Source: Giesbergeria sp.
GTDB lineage: Bacteria; Pseudomonadota; Gammaproteobacteria; Burkholderiales; Burkholderiaceae_C
DNA: 39,488 bases
Assembly: GCA_023150295.1 (NCBI GenBank)
Contig: JAKLLE010000032.1
Coordinates: 1 to 39,488 of the forward strand
Reading direction: 5' to 3'
The notes below the pieces were generated by a model. That model was given only the letters and a program-made list of their open reading frames with translations. It did no database searches and had not been told where the DNA came from. Shown in pieces: positions 7,422 through 16,391 of this stretch (position 1 is the first letter of the stretch; every line of letters starts with the position of its first letter). Both the position numbers and the translations under genes were made by a program.

Positions 7422-8033
7422 ATGAACACACGCAGCAAATACCTGTCGGCAGACGACAGGCGTGCCGCCACCGTCGAGGCGGTGATTGAACTGGCGGCCA
7501 ACCACGCGCCCGGTGAGATCACGACCACCACGATTGCGCAGCACATGGGGGTGACCCAGGGGGCACTGTTCAAGCACTTTCCCACCAAGGACGCCATTCT
7601 GGAATCGGTGGTGCAGTGGGTGGCCGACAAGCTCTTGTCTCGCATCGACACCGTGGTGCAGGGCGCGCCCAGCGCCAGTGGCGCCTTGCAGGCCATGTTC
7701 ATGGCCCATACCGCTTTTGTGACCGAGCACCCGGGCGTACCACGCTTGTTGTTCGGGGAGCTGCAGCGGGCCGGTTCGACCACGCCCAAGCGCCTGGTGG
7801 CCGCACTGCTGCGCGAATATGCCGAGCGCCTGCGCACCTTGCTGGAGCGCGGTCGGGACAGCGGCGAGCTGGATGCGCACATGGACATCGAGGCTGCCGC
7901 CACCCTGTTTGTCGGCTCCATCCAGGGCCTCGTCATCCAGGCCCTGTTTGCGGGGGATGTGCAGGCCATCCAGCGCAACGCGCCCGGAGTGTTTGCCATC
8001 TATCTGCGCGGCATTTCCAGAGGTACACCATGA
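7422..8033 (+). CDS. TetR/AcrR-family transcriptional regulator
   Basis: The 203-residue protein has a TetR-type N-terminal helix-turn-helix: EITTTTIAQHMGVTQGALFKHF around residues 27-48, given here as TTIAQHMGV and QGALFKHFPTKDAIL, with the characteristic LFKHFPTK turn. The variable C-terminal domain (residues 60-203) should bind a small-molecule effector. It is the first gene of an exporter operon; its TGA overlaps the next ATG as ATGA at 8030-8033. The promoter and an inverted repeat lie immediately upstream, so it probably represses its own operon and is released by a compound that the exporter handles. The ATG at 7422 is the only good start; no clear ribosome site precedes it. Confidence 0.9.
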   Translation: MNTRSKYLSADDRRAATVEAVIELAANHAPGEITTTTIAQHMGVTQGALFKHFPTKDAILESVVQWVADKLLSRIDTVVQGAPSASGALQAMFMAHTAFVTEHPGVPRLLFGELQRAGSTTPKRLVAALLREYAERLRTLLERGRDSGELDAHMDIEAAATLFVGSIQGLVIQALFAGDVQAIQRNAPGVFAIYLRGISRGTP

Positions 8034-9181
8034 GCAAACTTCCCCTGAGCCGTCGCACCTTGTCCATCCTGGCCGTGCTGGTGCCGCTGGCCATCGTTCT
8101 GGGCTATGTGGCCCTGCGTTCCGGGCCCCTGGCGCCTGTGGCCGTCACGGTGGTGCAGGTGGAGTCGAAGGCGTTGCGCCCTTCGCTGTTTGGCGTGGGC
8201 ACGGTCGAGGCGCGCCAGCTGTACCGCCTGGGGCCGGTGGCGCCGGGGCGCCTGCTGCGCCTGTCGGTGCAGGTGGGCGATACCGTCAAGGCCGGTCAGG
8301 TGCTGGGCGAAATGGACCCCGTGGACAGCGACGACCGCCTGCGCTCGCAGCAGGCGCAGGTGCAGCGCGCCGCCGCCGCCGTGGCCGACACCACGGCGCG
8401 CCATGCCTTTGCCCAGCAGCAGGCCCGGCGCTACGAGCAACTTTTTGCCGAAAAGGCTACCAGCGAGGAATTGTTGGCCGCACGCCGCCAGGACTTGCAG
8501 TTGGCCAGTGCGGCACTGGCGGCGGCACGCGAAGACCAGGCCCGCGCCCAGTCCGATCTGCAGGCACTGCGCACGCAGCGCGCCAGTCTGCGCCTGGTGT
8601 CGCCGGTGGACGGCCTGGTTACCGCGCGCGACGCCGAGCCCGGCACCACCCTCGTGGCCGGACAGATGGTCGTCGAGGTGGTCGATCCGACATCACTCTG
8701 GGTCAACACGCGCTTTGACCAGGTCAGTGCCGCAGGCCTGGCGGCGCAGCAGCCCGCGCAGGTGGCGCTGCGCTCACGCCGGGCGCAGGCCTTGGCTGGG
8801 CAGGTGCTGCGCCTGGAGCCGCGTGCCGATGCGGTGACCGAGGAGCTGCTGGCCAAGGTGGTTTTTTCCACGGTGCCGCAGCCCCTGCCGCCCATTGGCG
8901 AACGCGCCGAGGTGACGGTGGATCTGCCCGAACTGGCGCAGGGGCCTGTCATTCCCAGTGCCGCCGTGCAGCGCCAGGGCACGCAGATCGGCGTATGGGT
9001 GGCCCAGGGTGACCGCCTGGACTTTGTGCCGGTGGTGCTGGGGCGTTCGGATCTGGAGGGGCGGGTGCAGGTGCTCAAGGGGCTTGCGCCCGGTGACTCC
9101 ATCGTGCTCTACAGCGAAAAGGCGCTGACCGCACGTTCGCGCATCCATGTGGTCGAGCGCATCCTCGGAGTGGCATCGTGA
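8030..9181 (+). CDS. HlyD-type membrane fusion (periplasmic adaptor) protein of ABC exporter
   Basis: This 383-residue protein has one N-terminal membrane anchor (about residues 9-27), then split lipoyl halves around a helical hairpin. The first half is GRLLRLSVQVGDTVKAG; the coiled coil spans roughly residues 95-180 and is rich in Ala, Gln and Arg; the second half contains SPVDGLVTARDAEPG, followed by beta-barrel domains. It matches the RND/ABC adaptor superfamily that joins an inner-membrane pump to an outer-membrane channel. The ATG overlaps the TetR stop by 4 bp and its own TGA overlaps the permease GTG. With the FtsX-type permease and ATPase that follow, it resembles the DevBCA or MacAB type of tripartite exporter. 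The substrate cannot be inferred from sequence. Confidence 0.9.
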   Translation: MSKLPLSRRTLSILAVLVPLAIVLGYVALRSGPLAPVAVTVVQVESKALRPSLFGVGTVEARQLYRLGPVAPGRLLRLSVQVGDTVKAGQVLGEMDPVDSDDRLRSQQAQVQRAAAAVADTTARHAFAQQQARRYEQLFAEKATSEELLAARRQDLQLASAALAAAREDQARAQSDLQALRTQRASLRLVSPVDGLVTARDAEPGTTLVAGQMVVEVVDPTSLWVNTRFDQVSAAGLAAQQPAQVALRSRRAQALAGQVLRLEPRADAVTEELLAKVVFSTVPQPLPPIGERAEVTVDLPELAQGPVIPSAAVQRQGTQIGVWVAQGDRLDFVPVVLGRSDLEGRVQVLKGLAPGDSIVLYSEKALTARSRIHVVERILGVAS

Positions 9182-10383
9182 TCAGCCTGGCGGGGCGCGA
9201 CATTGCCCACGCCTGGGGCAAGTTTGTCTTTACCGGCCTGGGCCTGGGCCTGCTGCTGGGTGTGACCTTGGTGATGGCGGGCGTGTACCGTGGCATGGTG
9301 GACGATGGCAAGGCCTTGCTGGACAACAGCGGCGCCGATCTCTGGGTGGTGCAGCGTGACACGCTGGGCCCCTATGCCGAGCCGTCGAGCATTCCGGACG
9401 ACACCGAGCGCGCCCTGCGTGCCATGCCTGGGGTGGCCGAGGCAGCCAATGTGACCTACCTCACCATGCAGGTGCACCAGGGCGGGCGTGACGTGCGCGC
9501 CATGGTGGTGGGCATTGTGCCGGGCGATGCCTGGGGCTCGCCGGGCTGGCCACCGGCGCTGGTGGCAGGGCGACGCGTCACGCGTGGCCATTACGAGGCC
9601 ATGGCCGATGTGGCCACGGGCTTTCGGCTGGGCGACACGCTGCGCATCCGACGCAACAGCTACACCGTTGTCGGCCTGACGCGCCGCATGGTCTCCTCCA
9701 GCGGCGACCCCATGGTGTTCATCCCCCTGAAGGATGCGCAGGAAGCCCAGTTTCTCAAGGACAACGACGCTATCGTGCAGAACCGCCAGCGCACGGCTGC
9801 CAACCCGGCATTCAACCGGCCGGGCGTGCCGGGTCTGTTGTCGGCCATCCAGGCATCGCAGACAAGCAGCAACACCGTGAACGCCGTACTCGTTCGCTTG
9901 CGTCCCGGCGCCCATGCCGACGAGGTGGCCGATGCCGTGCGCCGCTGGAAGCGCCTGACGGTCTATACCCGCGCCGAGATGGAAGGCATCCTGATCGGCA
10001 AGCTCATCGCCACCTCGGCCAAGCAGATCGGCATGTTTTTGGTCATCCTGGCGGCGGTCAGTGCGGCCATCGTGGCCTTCATCATCTACACCCTGACCAT
10101 GGACAAGATCCGCGAGATCGCGGTGCTCAAGCTCATCGGCACGCGCAACCGCACCATTGCCTCCATGATTCTTCAGCAGGCCCTGGCGCTGGGGCTCATC
10201 GGGTTTGCGGTGGGCAAGATCACCGCCACTGTCGCCGCGCCACTGTTTCCCAAATACGTGCTGCTGGTGCCGCAGGATTCGCTGGCCGGGCTGGCCATCG
10301 TGCTGGTGATTTGCGCGCTCGCCAGCGTGATCGCCATCCGCATGGCCTTGCGCGTGGACCCGGCCGAGGCCATTGGAGGATGA
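9178..10383 (+). CDS. ABC transporter permease, FtsX/MacB-like (DevC-type)
   Basis: This 401-residue protein starts with GTG at 9178, in a GTGA overlap with the adaptor stop. It has one N-terminal membrane helix (about residues 17-37), a large periplasmic domain (about 40-280) and three C-terminal helices, with KIREIAVLKLIGTRN in the FtsX domain loop. This is the four-helix mechanotransmission fold of MacB, LolCE and FtsX, which moves substrates from the periplasm or outer leaflet rather than from the cytoplasm. The family of heterocyst exporter DevC is the nearest style. It is followed one base later by the ATPase gene. Confidence 0.9.
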   Translation: MISLAGRDIAHAWGKFVFTGLGLGLLLGVTLVMAGVYRGMVDDGKALLDNSGADLWVVQRDTLGPYAEPSSIPDDTERALRAMPGVAEAANVTYLTMQVHQGGRDVRAMVVGIVPGDAWGSPGWPPALVAGRRVTRGHYEAMADVATGFRLGDTLRIRRNSYTVVGLTRRMVSSSGDPMVFIPLKDAQEAQFLKDNDAIVQNRQRTAANPAFNRPGVPGLLSAIQASQTSSNTVNAVLVRLRPGAHADEVADAVRRWKRLTVYTRAEMEGILIGKLIATSAKQIGMFLVILAAVSAAIVAFIIYTLTMDKIREIAVLKLIGTRNRTIASMILQQALALGLIGFAVGKITATVAAPLFPKYVLLVPQDSLAGLAIVLVICALASVIAIRMALRVDPAEAIGG

Positions 10384-10384
10384 C

Positions 10385-11107
10385 ATGAAAGGCAACGGCA
10401 ACGGCATCCGCATCGAAGGCCTGCGCAAGCGCTACGGCAGCGGGGACACGGCGGTGGATGCGCTCAAGGGCGTGAACATGCAGGTCGCTCCGGGCGAAGT
10501 GGTGGGCCTCATCGGTCCTTCGGGCTCGGGCAAGAGCACGCTGCTCAAATGCCTGGGGGCCGTGATCGACCCCACCGCCGGGCGCATGACGCTGGGCCAG
10601 GAGGTGATCTATGACGAGGGCTGGAAGGTGGACGACCTGCGGGCGCTGCGGCGCGACCGCATCGGCTTTGTCTTCCAGGCACCGTACCTGATCCCTTTTC
10701 TGGACGTGACCGACAACGTCGCGCTGCTGCCCATGCTGGCGGGCATGCCCAACGCCCAGGCGCGCTCGCGCGCGCTGGAACTGCTCACCGCGCTGGACGT
10801 GCAGCACCGCGCCAAGGCTATGCCAACGCAACTTTCGGGGGGCGAGCAGCAGCGCGTGGCCATTGCGCGCGGCCTGGTCAACCACCCACCCGTGATCCTG
10901 GCCGACGAGCCCACGGCTCCGCTGGACAGCGAGCGCGCCATGGCCGTGGTGCGTATCCTCAACGACATGGCGCAGCGCTACCAGACCGCCGTTATCGTGG
11001 TCACGCACGACGAAAAAATCATTCCCACCTTCCGGCGCATTTACCACATCCGCGACGGTGTCACGCACGAAGAAGCGGGCGAAGGCCGCAGCATCGAAGC
11101 TGCGTGA
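10385..11107 (+). CDS. ABC transporter ATP-binding protein (MacB/LolD/DevA type)
   Basis: This 240-residue nucleotide-binding subunit has all core motifs: Walker [10 protein letters not shown] at residues 44-52, Q-loop Gln98, signature LSGGEQQR at 150-157, Walker B VILADEP at 170-176 and switch His208 in VTHD. The D-loop is PTAPLDSE, with Pro where Ala or Gly is usual (PTAALD, PTGNLD), a small departure. The ATG at 10385 is used; GGAGGA at 10376-10381, lying across the permease end, is a good ribosome site. It should dimerise to power the FtsX-type permease before it. Confidence 0.92.
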   Translation: MKGNGNGIRIEGLRKRYGSGDTAVDALKGVNMQVAPGEVVGLIGPSGSGKSTLLKCLGAVIDPTAGRMTLGQEVIYDEGWKVDDLRALRRDRIGFVFQAPYLIPFLDVTDNVALLPMLAGMPNAQARSRALELLTALDVQHRAKAMPTQLSGGEQQRVAIARGLVNHPPVILADEPTAPLDSERAMAVVRILNDMAQRYQTAVIVVTHDEKIIPTFRRIYHIRDGVTHEEAGEGRSIEAA

Positions 11108-11139
11108 CGCTCCCTGCGCATCCACAAGGACTTTGGCCC

Positions 11140-12630
11140 ATGCAACTACACCTCCGTTCTGCCCTGGCGCCATTGACAGCCGCGCTGGCGCTCGTTGGCT
11201 GCGCGTCGCTGCCCCCCTACGAAACCCCACCGCCACCTGCTGGCGCAGACTACACCGCAAGCGCCTTGGCCACGCCCACCGCATCGGCCCCTGGCCTGCA
11301 CGGCCAGGCGCAGCAATGGGTGGACGGGGCTGTGGAGGGCGCATGGTGGCACGCGCTGCGCTCCAGCGCGCTGGACGCGCTGGTGGACGAAGCCCTGCAC
11401 GCCAGCCCCACGCTGGCCGCAGCCCAGGCCGTGCTGACCCAGGCGCGCGAGCTGCATGCCGCGCAGGCCGGTGCCACGCAACGGCCCCAGGTGGACCTGG
11501 GCCTGGGCGCGCAGCGCCAGCAAACCAGCCCCAGCGCCCAGGGCCTGCCGGGCGATCCGCGTGAGTTCAGTCTGTACAGCGCCAGCGTCGGCGTGCGCTA
11601 CCGCTTTGATGTGGGCGGCGGCATCGACAGCAGCCTGCGGGCAGCGGCAGCGCGCGCCGATGTGCGGCAACATGAGCTGGCAGCGGCGCGCCACGCCCTG
11701 GCGGCCAACCTGGCCACTGCCGCCATCACACGCGCCCGGCTGGCGGCCCAGATCGAATCGCTGTCGGCGATCCTGCGCACCCAGCAATCCCTGGTCGATC
11801 TTGCCCAGGTGCGTACGCGCCTGGGCCATGCGGCCCCCGACGAAGTGAGCGCCCTCACGGCCCAGGCCGAGCAGACCCGCGCCGCGCTGTCCGCACTGCG
11901 CAAGCAACTGCGGCAGACCGAACACCTGCTGGCCGTGCTGGCAGGGCGCCAGCCTGCGCAGGGCGTGCCTGCCTTCACCCTGGAAGGTTTCACCTTGCCC
12001 GAGCAACTGCCCGTTGCCGTGCCCTCCGAGTGGGTGCGCCGCAGGCCCGACATCCAGGCCGCCGAAGCGGCGCTGCGGGCCGCGCATGGCGATCTGGGTG
12101 TGGCGATTGCGCGGCAATACCCCCAGTTCACCCTGAGCGCCAACCTGGGCAGCCAGGCCCTGACCACGTCCGCCCTGTTTGGCGGCAGCGCAGCGGTCTG
12201 GAGTGTGCTGGGCCAGATGAGCCAGCCTCTGTTCAATGCCAGCCTGCCCGCAGAGCGGCGTGCAGCGCAGGCCGCGCTGGAGGCCGCCACCGCCAACTAC
12301 CAACGCGTGGTACTCGAAGCGCTGCGCAGCGTGGCCGATGCACTCAGCGCCGTGGAGCACGATGCGCAGACCCTGGCCGCCCTGGCGCGCAGCGCCCAGG
12401 CCGCCCAGGAGCAACACCGTGTGGCCGTGAGCCAGCACAGGGCAGGCGCCGCCAGCCCCGTGCAGTTGCTGGTGGCAGACCAGGTGCTGCTGCAGGCGCG
12501 CAGCAACCTGGCCGCCGCACAGGCACAGCGCCTGCTCGATACCGTGGCGCTGGGCGCTGCGATGGCGGGTGACCCTGCGCCCCGGCAGGGTGCCCAGGTT
12601 TCCCTTCGCAACCCACAGGAGTCACGATGA
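11140..12630 (+). CDS. Outer-membrane efflux lipoprotein, NodT/OprM type
   Basis: This 496-residue TolC-superfamily protein begins with a lipoprotein signal ending in LVGC (lipobox, Cys about residue 24), so it should be acylated and placed in the outer membrane. Two OEP repeats follow, seen as long Ala/Gln-rich helices; VRRRPDIQAAEAALRAA in the middle is a strong family marker of the NodT/OprM/CusC group. AAGGA at 11126-11130 precedes the ATG at 11140, which is preferred to an upstream in-frame start at 11104 because the signal peptide begins here. Its TGA overlaps the b561 ATG (ATGA). It supplies the exit duct for the ABC exporter encoded upstream. Confidence 0.9.
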   Translation: MQLHLRSALAPLTAALALVGCASLPPYETPPPPAGADYTASALATPTASAPGLHGQAQQWVDGAVEGAWWHALRSSALDALVDEALHASPTLAAAQAVLTQARELHAAQAGATQRPQVDLGLGAQRQQTSPSAQGLPGDPREFSLYSASVGVRYRFDVGGGIDSSLRAAAARADVRQHELAAARHALAANLATAAITRARLAAQIESLSAILRTQQSLVDLAQVRTRLGHAAPDEVSALTAQAEQTRAALSALRKQLRQTEHLLAVLAGRQPAQGVPAFTLEGFTLPEQLPVAVPSEWVRRRPDIQAAEAALRAAHGDLGVAIARQYPQFTLSANLGSQALTTSALFGGSAAVWSVLGQMSQPLFNASLPAERRAAQAALEAATANYQRVVLEALRSVADALSAVEHDAQTLAALARSAQAAQEQHRVAVSQHRAGAASPVQLLVADQVLLQARSNLAAAQAQRLLDTVALGAAMAGDPAPRQGAQVSLRNPQESR

Positions 12631-13145
12631 CATCTTTCCGCTATGCCACAGGCCAGGTGGCGGTTCACTGGCTGGCTGCTGCGGCAGTGCTTTTTCTGCT
12701 GCTGACCGGCACCCTGGTGCTGGAAGACATGCCCAATACCGCCCCCAAGGTTGCAAACCTGCGCATCCACATGCTGGTGGGGGCGCTGGCCGGGTTGCTG
12801 GTCGTGGTGCGCGTGCTGCTGCGCCGCAGCCACCCCCTGCCCCCGCCCATGCCGGGCGAGCGCGTGGTGCGCTGGGGGCACCTGGGGTTGAACCTGCTGG
12901 TGCTGCTCATGGCCTTCAGCGGCGCCATGCTGGCCCTGCAGAGCGGGCTGCTGGACGCCCTGTGGGGCAATGGCACCCTGCCGAGCGATTTCAGAGCCTT
13001 CACGCCGCGCAGGGTGCACGGCCTGCTGGCCAAGCTGACCATGGCGCTGGTGGCGCTGCATGTGCTGGCGGCGCTGTACCATCAGTTCGTGCTGCGCGAT
13101 GGGCTGCTTGGCCGCATGGGGCTGGGCCGCAAAGGTGGATCCTGA
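12627..13145 (+). CDS. Cytochrome b561 family protein
   Basis: This 172-residue inner-membrane protein has four predicted membrane helices and the His pattern of bacterial cytochrome b561 (CybB type): His14 in VHWL, His48 in RIHML, His131 in VHGLL and His145 in ALHVL are likely axial ligands of two b hemes. Such proteins move electrons from quinol; E. coli CybB oxidises superoxide to reduce ubiquinone. The gene overlaps the outer-membrane factor by 4 bp and closes the operon, an unusual partner for an ABC exporter. The family call is firm; the link to export is only positional. Confidence 0.85.
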   Translation: MTSFRYATGQVAVHWLAAAAVLFLLLTGTLVLEDMPNTAPKVANLRIHMLVGALAGLLVVVRVLLRRSHPLPPPMPGERVVRWGHLGLNLLVLLMAFSGAMLALQSGLLDALWGNGTLPSDFRAFTPRRVHGLLAKLTMALVALHVLAALYHQFVLRDGLLGRMGLGRKGGS

Positions 13146-13203
13146 ATCTGCCGCTAGCGTCGGCAAGACGGTACCGCCCACCTCCGGCCCTGCGTCACAG
13201 CGC

Positions 13204-15305
13204 TCAGAACCGGTAGCGTGCGGTGAGCGACGCGTTCAGGCGTTCGCCGTATCCGCAGTCCATGTTGGGGCCGCGGCACCACGAGACGTACTGTTTGTCC
13301 GCCAGGTTCTTGATGTTGAGCCGGAAATCCCAGTTCCCGGTGGCGTAGTCGACCATGGCGTCGTACAGCGCCACAGAGGGGACCACCGGCGCGCCGCCGT
13401 TGCCTGTGAGGTCGCCGATGTAGCGCCCGCCCAGGCCCACGCGCCAGCCGCCCGCGAAGTGGTACTCGACCCATGCCGAGGCCGTGGTCTCGGCAATGGC
13501 GCTCAGGCGCTTGCCGGTGACCGGGTTCACGGCGTCCATCTGGGTGTAGTTGGCCAGCAGGTCCCAGGCGCCGGTGCGGTGGCGTGCTTCGAGTTCCCAT
13601 CCCTGGATGGCTGCTCCGATCTGCTCGCGCCCGCCGGGGGTGCTGCCGTCCACCACACGGTTTTTCTGCTCGATGTCGAACCAGGCGAAGGCCGCTGAGG
13701 TCTTGCCGTTGGGCGCCAGGTACTTGAGGCCGATTTCCTTTTGCGTGCCGGTCGTGGGCTTGAGGTAACTGGCAGCGGCGGTGCCGTCCGTCCCCAGGTT
13801 GGGCACAAAGGAGTTGGACACGCTGGCATAGGGTGCCAGGCCAGCGGCAAACTGGTACATCAGGCCCAGGCGGCCCGTGGTGGCCGTGTTTTTGACCACG
13901 GTGTTGGGGGTGGCGAGGTTGAGCACCTGGTTGCGCGCCTGGTCGTGCCGCACGGCGCCCGAGACGATCCAGGGGCCCCAGGTGATGTGGTCGGTAGCAT
14001 AGATGCCGGTTTGCACGATCTTGTTGTCCGGGCGATCGGCCAGGGGCAGGCGGTTGAGGTCCAGCGAGCCTACCGACCCGTAGACCGGGTTGTACACGTT
14101 GAAGCTGCCCACGCCCGACTGGCTGAAGTAGTTGAACTCCTCCCACAGGGCGTTCTGGTAGTCCACGCCCACACCCACCTGGTGCTGGGTGGGGCCTGCC
14201 TGCAGCGTGCCTTCCAGCCGCAGGTCGGTGCCCAGAACATCGGTCTTGCGGTCTGCCGCATGCACGGTGCGCGAAATGTTGCCCGCCGCCGTGGGGATGG
14301 GGCCCACGGAGGTGTAGATCTCGCGCGTGACGCTGGAGGACTGGGTCTTGCGCAGCGCGCCGACCAGCTTCCAGGCCGGTGCCAGGCGCTGGTCCCAGTG
14401 CAGGCTCAGTTCGTTCTTGCGCGTCTCGTACCGATCCCAGCCGGGCTCTCCGGCAAAGCGGTTGCTGGGGATGGTGCCCAGCGGTGCCGCTCCCAGCGTG
14501 CCCTGGTAGGGCAGAAACTGCGAGGACACCTTGGTGTCGTTCTGCTGGTGCACCAAGCTGGCGCTGATGCGCGTGTCGGCATGGGGTTGCCACTGGAGCG
14601 ATGGCATGAGCACCAGTGCGTCGTCGTTGACGTAGTCCACCTGCGTATTGCTCTTGCGGCCCAGGGCCACCAGGCGGTAGAGCAGGGTCTGGTCCGCGTT
14701 CAGCGGCCCGGTGAAATCGGCCGCCAGTTGCTTGCGGCTGTGCGAGTCCAGTTGCAGCTCGATTTCGCGGGCGGGGGTCTTCTGGGGCTGCTTGCTCACC
14801 ACGTTGACGATACCGCCCAGTTCTGCCTGGCCGTACAGCGACGAAGACGGGCCCTTGAGCACCTCGACGCTCAGATCTCCGGGCGGACGTTGTTGTAGTT
14901 TCCGAACAGGCTGCGCAGGCCGTCCTGGTACATCGACGGCGACAGGCCGCGCACCGCCGCCCAGTCGCCCCGCGTGTCAAAGCCGTAGCGCCCGGCGTAC
15001 ACGCCAGCGCTGTAGAGCAAGGTGTCCTCCACCGTCTTGGCGCCCGCTTCGCGCATCTGCTCCACGCGGATGACGGACATGGCAAACGGTGTCTCGTGCA
15101 CCGTTGCGGGGCTCTTGCCCACGGTGGCCGATTGGTTCTGGGTCACCACCGTGTCGGGTGTGGGCGCGGTCGTGACCGTGACGGTGGGCAGTGCAGTGTC
15201 CGCAGCGCTGCCTTGCTGCGCCCAGGCGGATGGGGCGAGCAGCAGGGCGATGGCGGTGCCCAGTGGGGCCAGCGCAAAGGGGAAAGAGGTGCGTCGTGTT
15301 GGCAT
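13204..15305 (-). pseudogene. TonB-dependent siderophore receptor, frameshifted
   Basis: Two frames make up one receptor. The 5' part (15305 to stop at 14871-14873) has a signal peptide ending PSAWAQ and the start of the plug domain (ETPFAMSVIRVEQM, WAAVRGLSPSMYQDG) and runs to NNVRPEI. The 3' part resumes in another frame at SVEVLKGPSSSLYG and continues through the barrel to the terminal aromatic residue (TARYRF). Related receptors read PEIY.LE.VEVLKGP across this point, so about 7 or 10 bases appear to be lost near 14870. Signals are otherwise well kept, so the lesion is recent or a sequencing error. Intact, it would import a ferric siderophore across the outer membrane using TonB energy. 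It is the last gene of the downstream iron module. Confidence 0.85.
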
Positions 15306-15353
15306 GGTGAGAAGAAGTTGGCAAGGCAATGGAAGAAGTGCGCAGTGGGCGGA

Positions 15354-16078
15354 TCAGTGGCCCTTGGTGGGCGGTTCGGGCAGTGCGGGCGAGGCCAGGC
15401 CGTCCTTTTGCACAAAGCTCAGCGTGGTCACATAGCTCGCCTCGGCATAGGGCTGGCCCTGTGCCTGGCCCGCCGTCTTGTCGGTGTGCTTGACCTCGGC
15501 CACGTACTGGCCCTTCCAGGGCAGGGCAAAGGTCACGGTGCCGTCTTCGGCGCTGTTCTGGCTGCGCGACCAGCCCGAAGGCGCCACCATCTCCACCGCC
15601 ACCTTGGCCAGCGGCGCGCCGTTGAACAAGGCCTTGAACTCGCCGGGTTTGCCCGTGGGCACCAGATCCAGCGCCTGGGGGCGGGGCTCGACCGCCTGGC
15701 TGGCGTGGGCCACCCAGCGCGCGGCGGGCACCCACAGCAGGGCGGGCAGGTTGCGCTTGCTGCGGTCGATCACCGGGTAGGCGGCTGTGGCGAACAGGCT
15801 CTGAGCATCGGCCTGCGCGCGGCCACAAAGGCGTCCTTGCCCAGCGTGCTGGGCAACTGCGTGCTGCCCGCGCTGCTGCGCTGCTCCAGCGTGGGGGCGG
15901 CCAGGAACTTGTCCAGCGCACCCGGCGAGGTCTCGCGCAGGTTCATGTGGTATTCGCCAAAGCGCAGGCGGGCCTGGCCGTCGGTGTTTTCAATCCAGAC
16001 CTGGTGGGCGTGCGCGGCGCTGGCGCACAAGGCCAACAGGGCGGCGGCAAGGTGGGTGCGGCGGGGGGTGAGACGCAT
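15354..16078 (-). pseudogene. DUF4198 periplasmic protein, frameshifted
   Basis: The ATG at 16078 (AAAGGA just upstream) starts a signal peptide ending in SAAHAHQVWIE, typical of DUF4198 proteins, where the His after cleavage is conserved. The frame breaks near 15815-15822, in a GCGCGC run: the original frame ends at 15770, while the other frame reads ADAQSLFATAAYPV and continues from IDRSKRNLPALLWVP to the stop at 15354. Removing one GC dinucleotide restores a single frame of about 240 codons, pointing to slippage in the GC tract. DUF4198 proteins are periplasmic, share features with nickel/cobalt uptake accessory proteins and often neighbour TonB-dependent receptors, as here. The function is unproven. 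Confidence 0.8.
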
Positions 16079-16109
16079 GGTGTGTTTCCTTTGGGTGCTG
16101 TAGAGAATC

Positions 16110-16170
16110 AAAAATGCTATAAAAATAATAGCTGCTTGCGCTTATGTATAAAGCGTTTGAAGGCTATTTT
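16110..16170. repeat. Dispersed palindromic repeat, copy 2
   Basis: Contains AATGCTATAAAAATAATAGC, then TGCTTGCGCTTATG and AAAGCGTTTGAAGGC, and a T-rich end. GCGCTTAT and the AAGCG block are opposed as in the other copies. It lies between the small membrane protein and the DUF4198 gene; the small gene's stop codon (16164-16166) falls inside it. Confidence 0.8.
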
Positions 16171-16391
16171 GCTTGTGGTTTCTGTGCTTGGGGTTGTGGG
16201 TACGAAGAGGGCGCGGGCCGCCAGGCAAACCAGGCCATGGCCAGCGTTGGAAGGCCCAGCCCCACCCAGGACCACCAGTCGCCCCAGGTGTCTGACACCA
16301 GGGCGGTGGCCAGTCCGGTCGAGGTCAGCAGGCCCATGGCGATGGGGCCCGGCCAGGTGCGGTGTGCACGGTGTGCAGCGGGGGCTTTCAT
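16164..16391 (-). CDS. Small membrane protein of the iron module
   Basis: This 75-residue protein has two predicted membrane helices, roughly residues 17-34 (IAMGLLTSTGLATAL) and 40-56 (WWSWVGLGLPTLAMAW), joined by a short DTWGD loop, and a basic, Gln-rich tail. Its ATG overlaps the stop of the PepSY gene by 4 bp (ATGA on the minus strand), which strongly supports it as real and coupled. Similar small proteins are found after PepSY-type membrane proteins in siderophore uptake loci; no function is known. Its last residues and TAG are supplied by the repeat copy at 16110-16170, so the native C-terminus may have been changed. Confidence 0.7.
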   Translation of the reverse strand: MKAPAAHRAHRTWPGPIAMGLLTSTGLATALVSDTWGDWWSWVGLGLPTLAMAWFAWRPAPSSYPQPQAQKPQAK

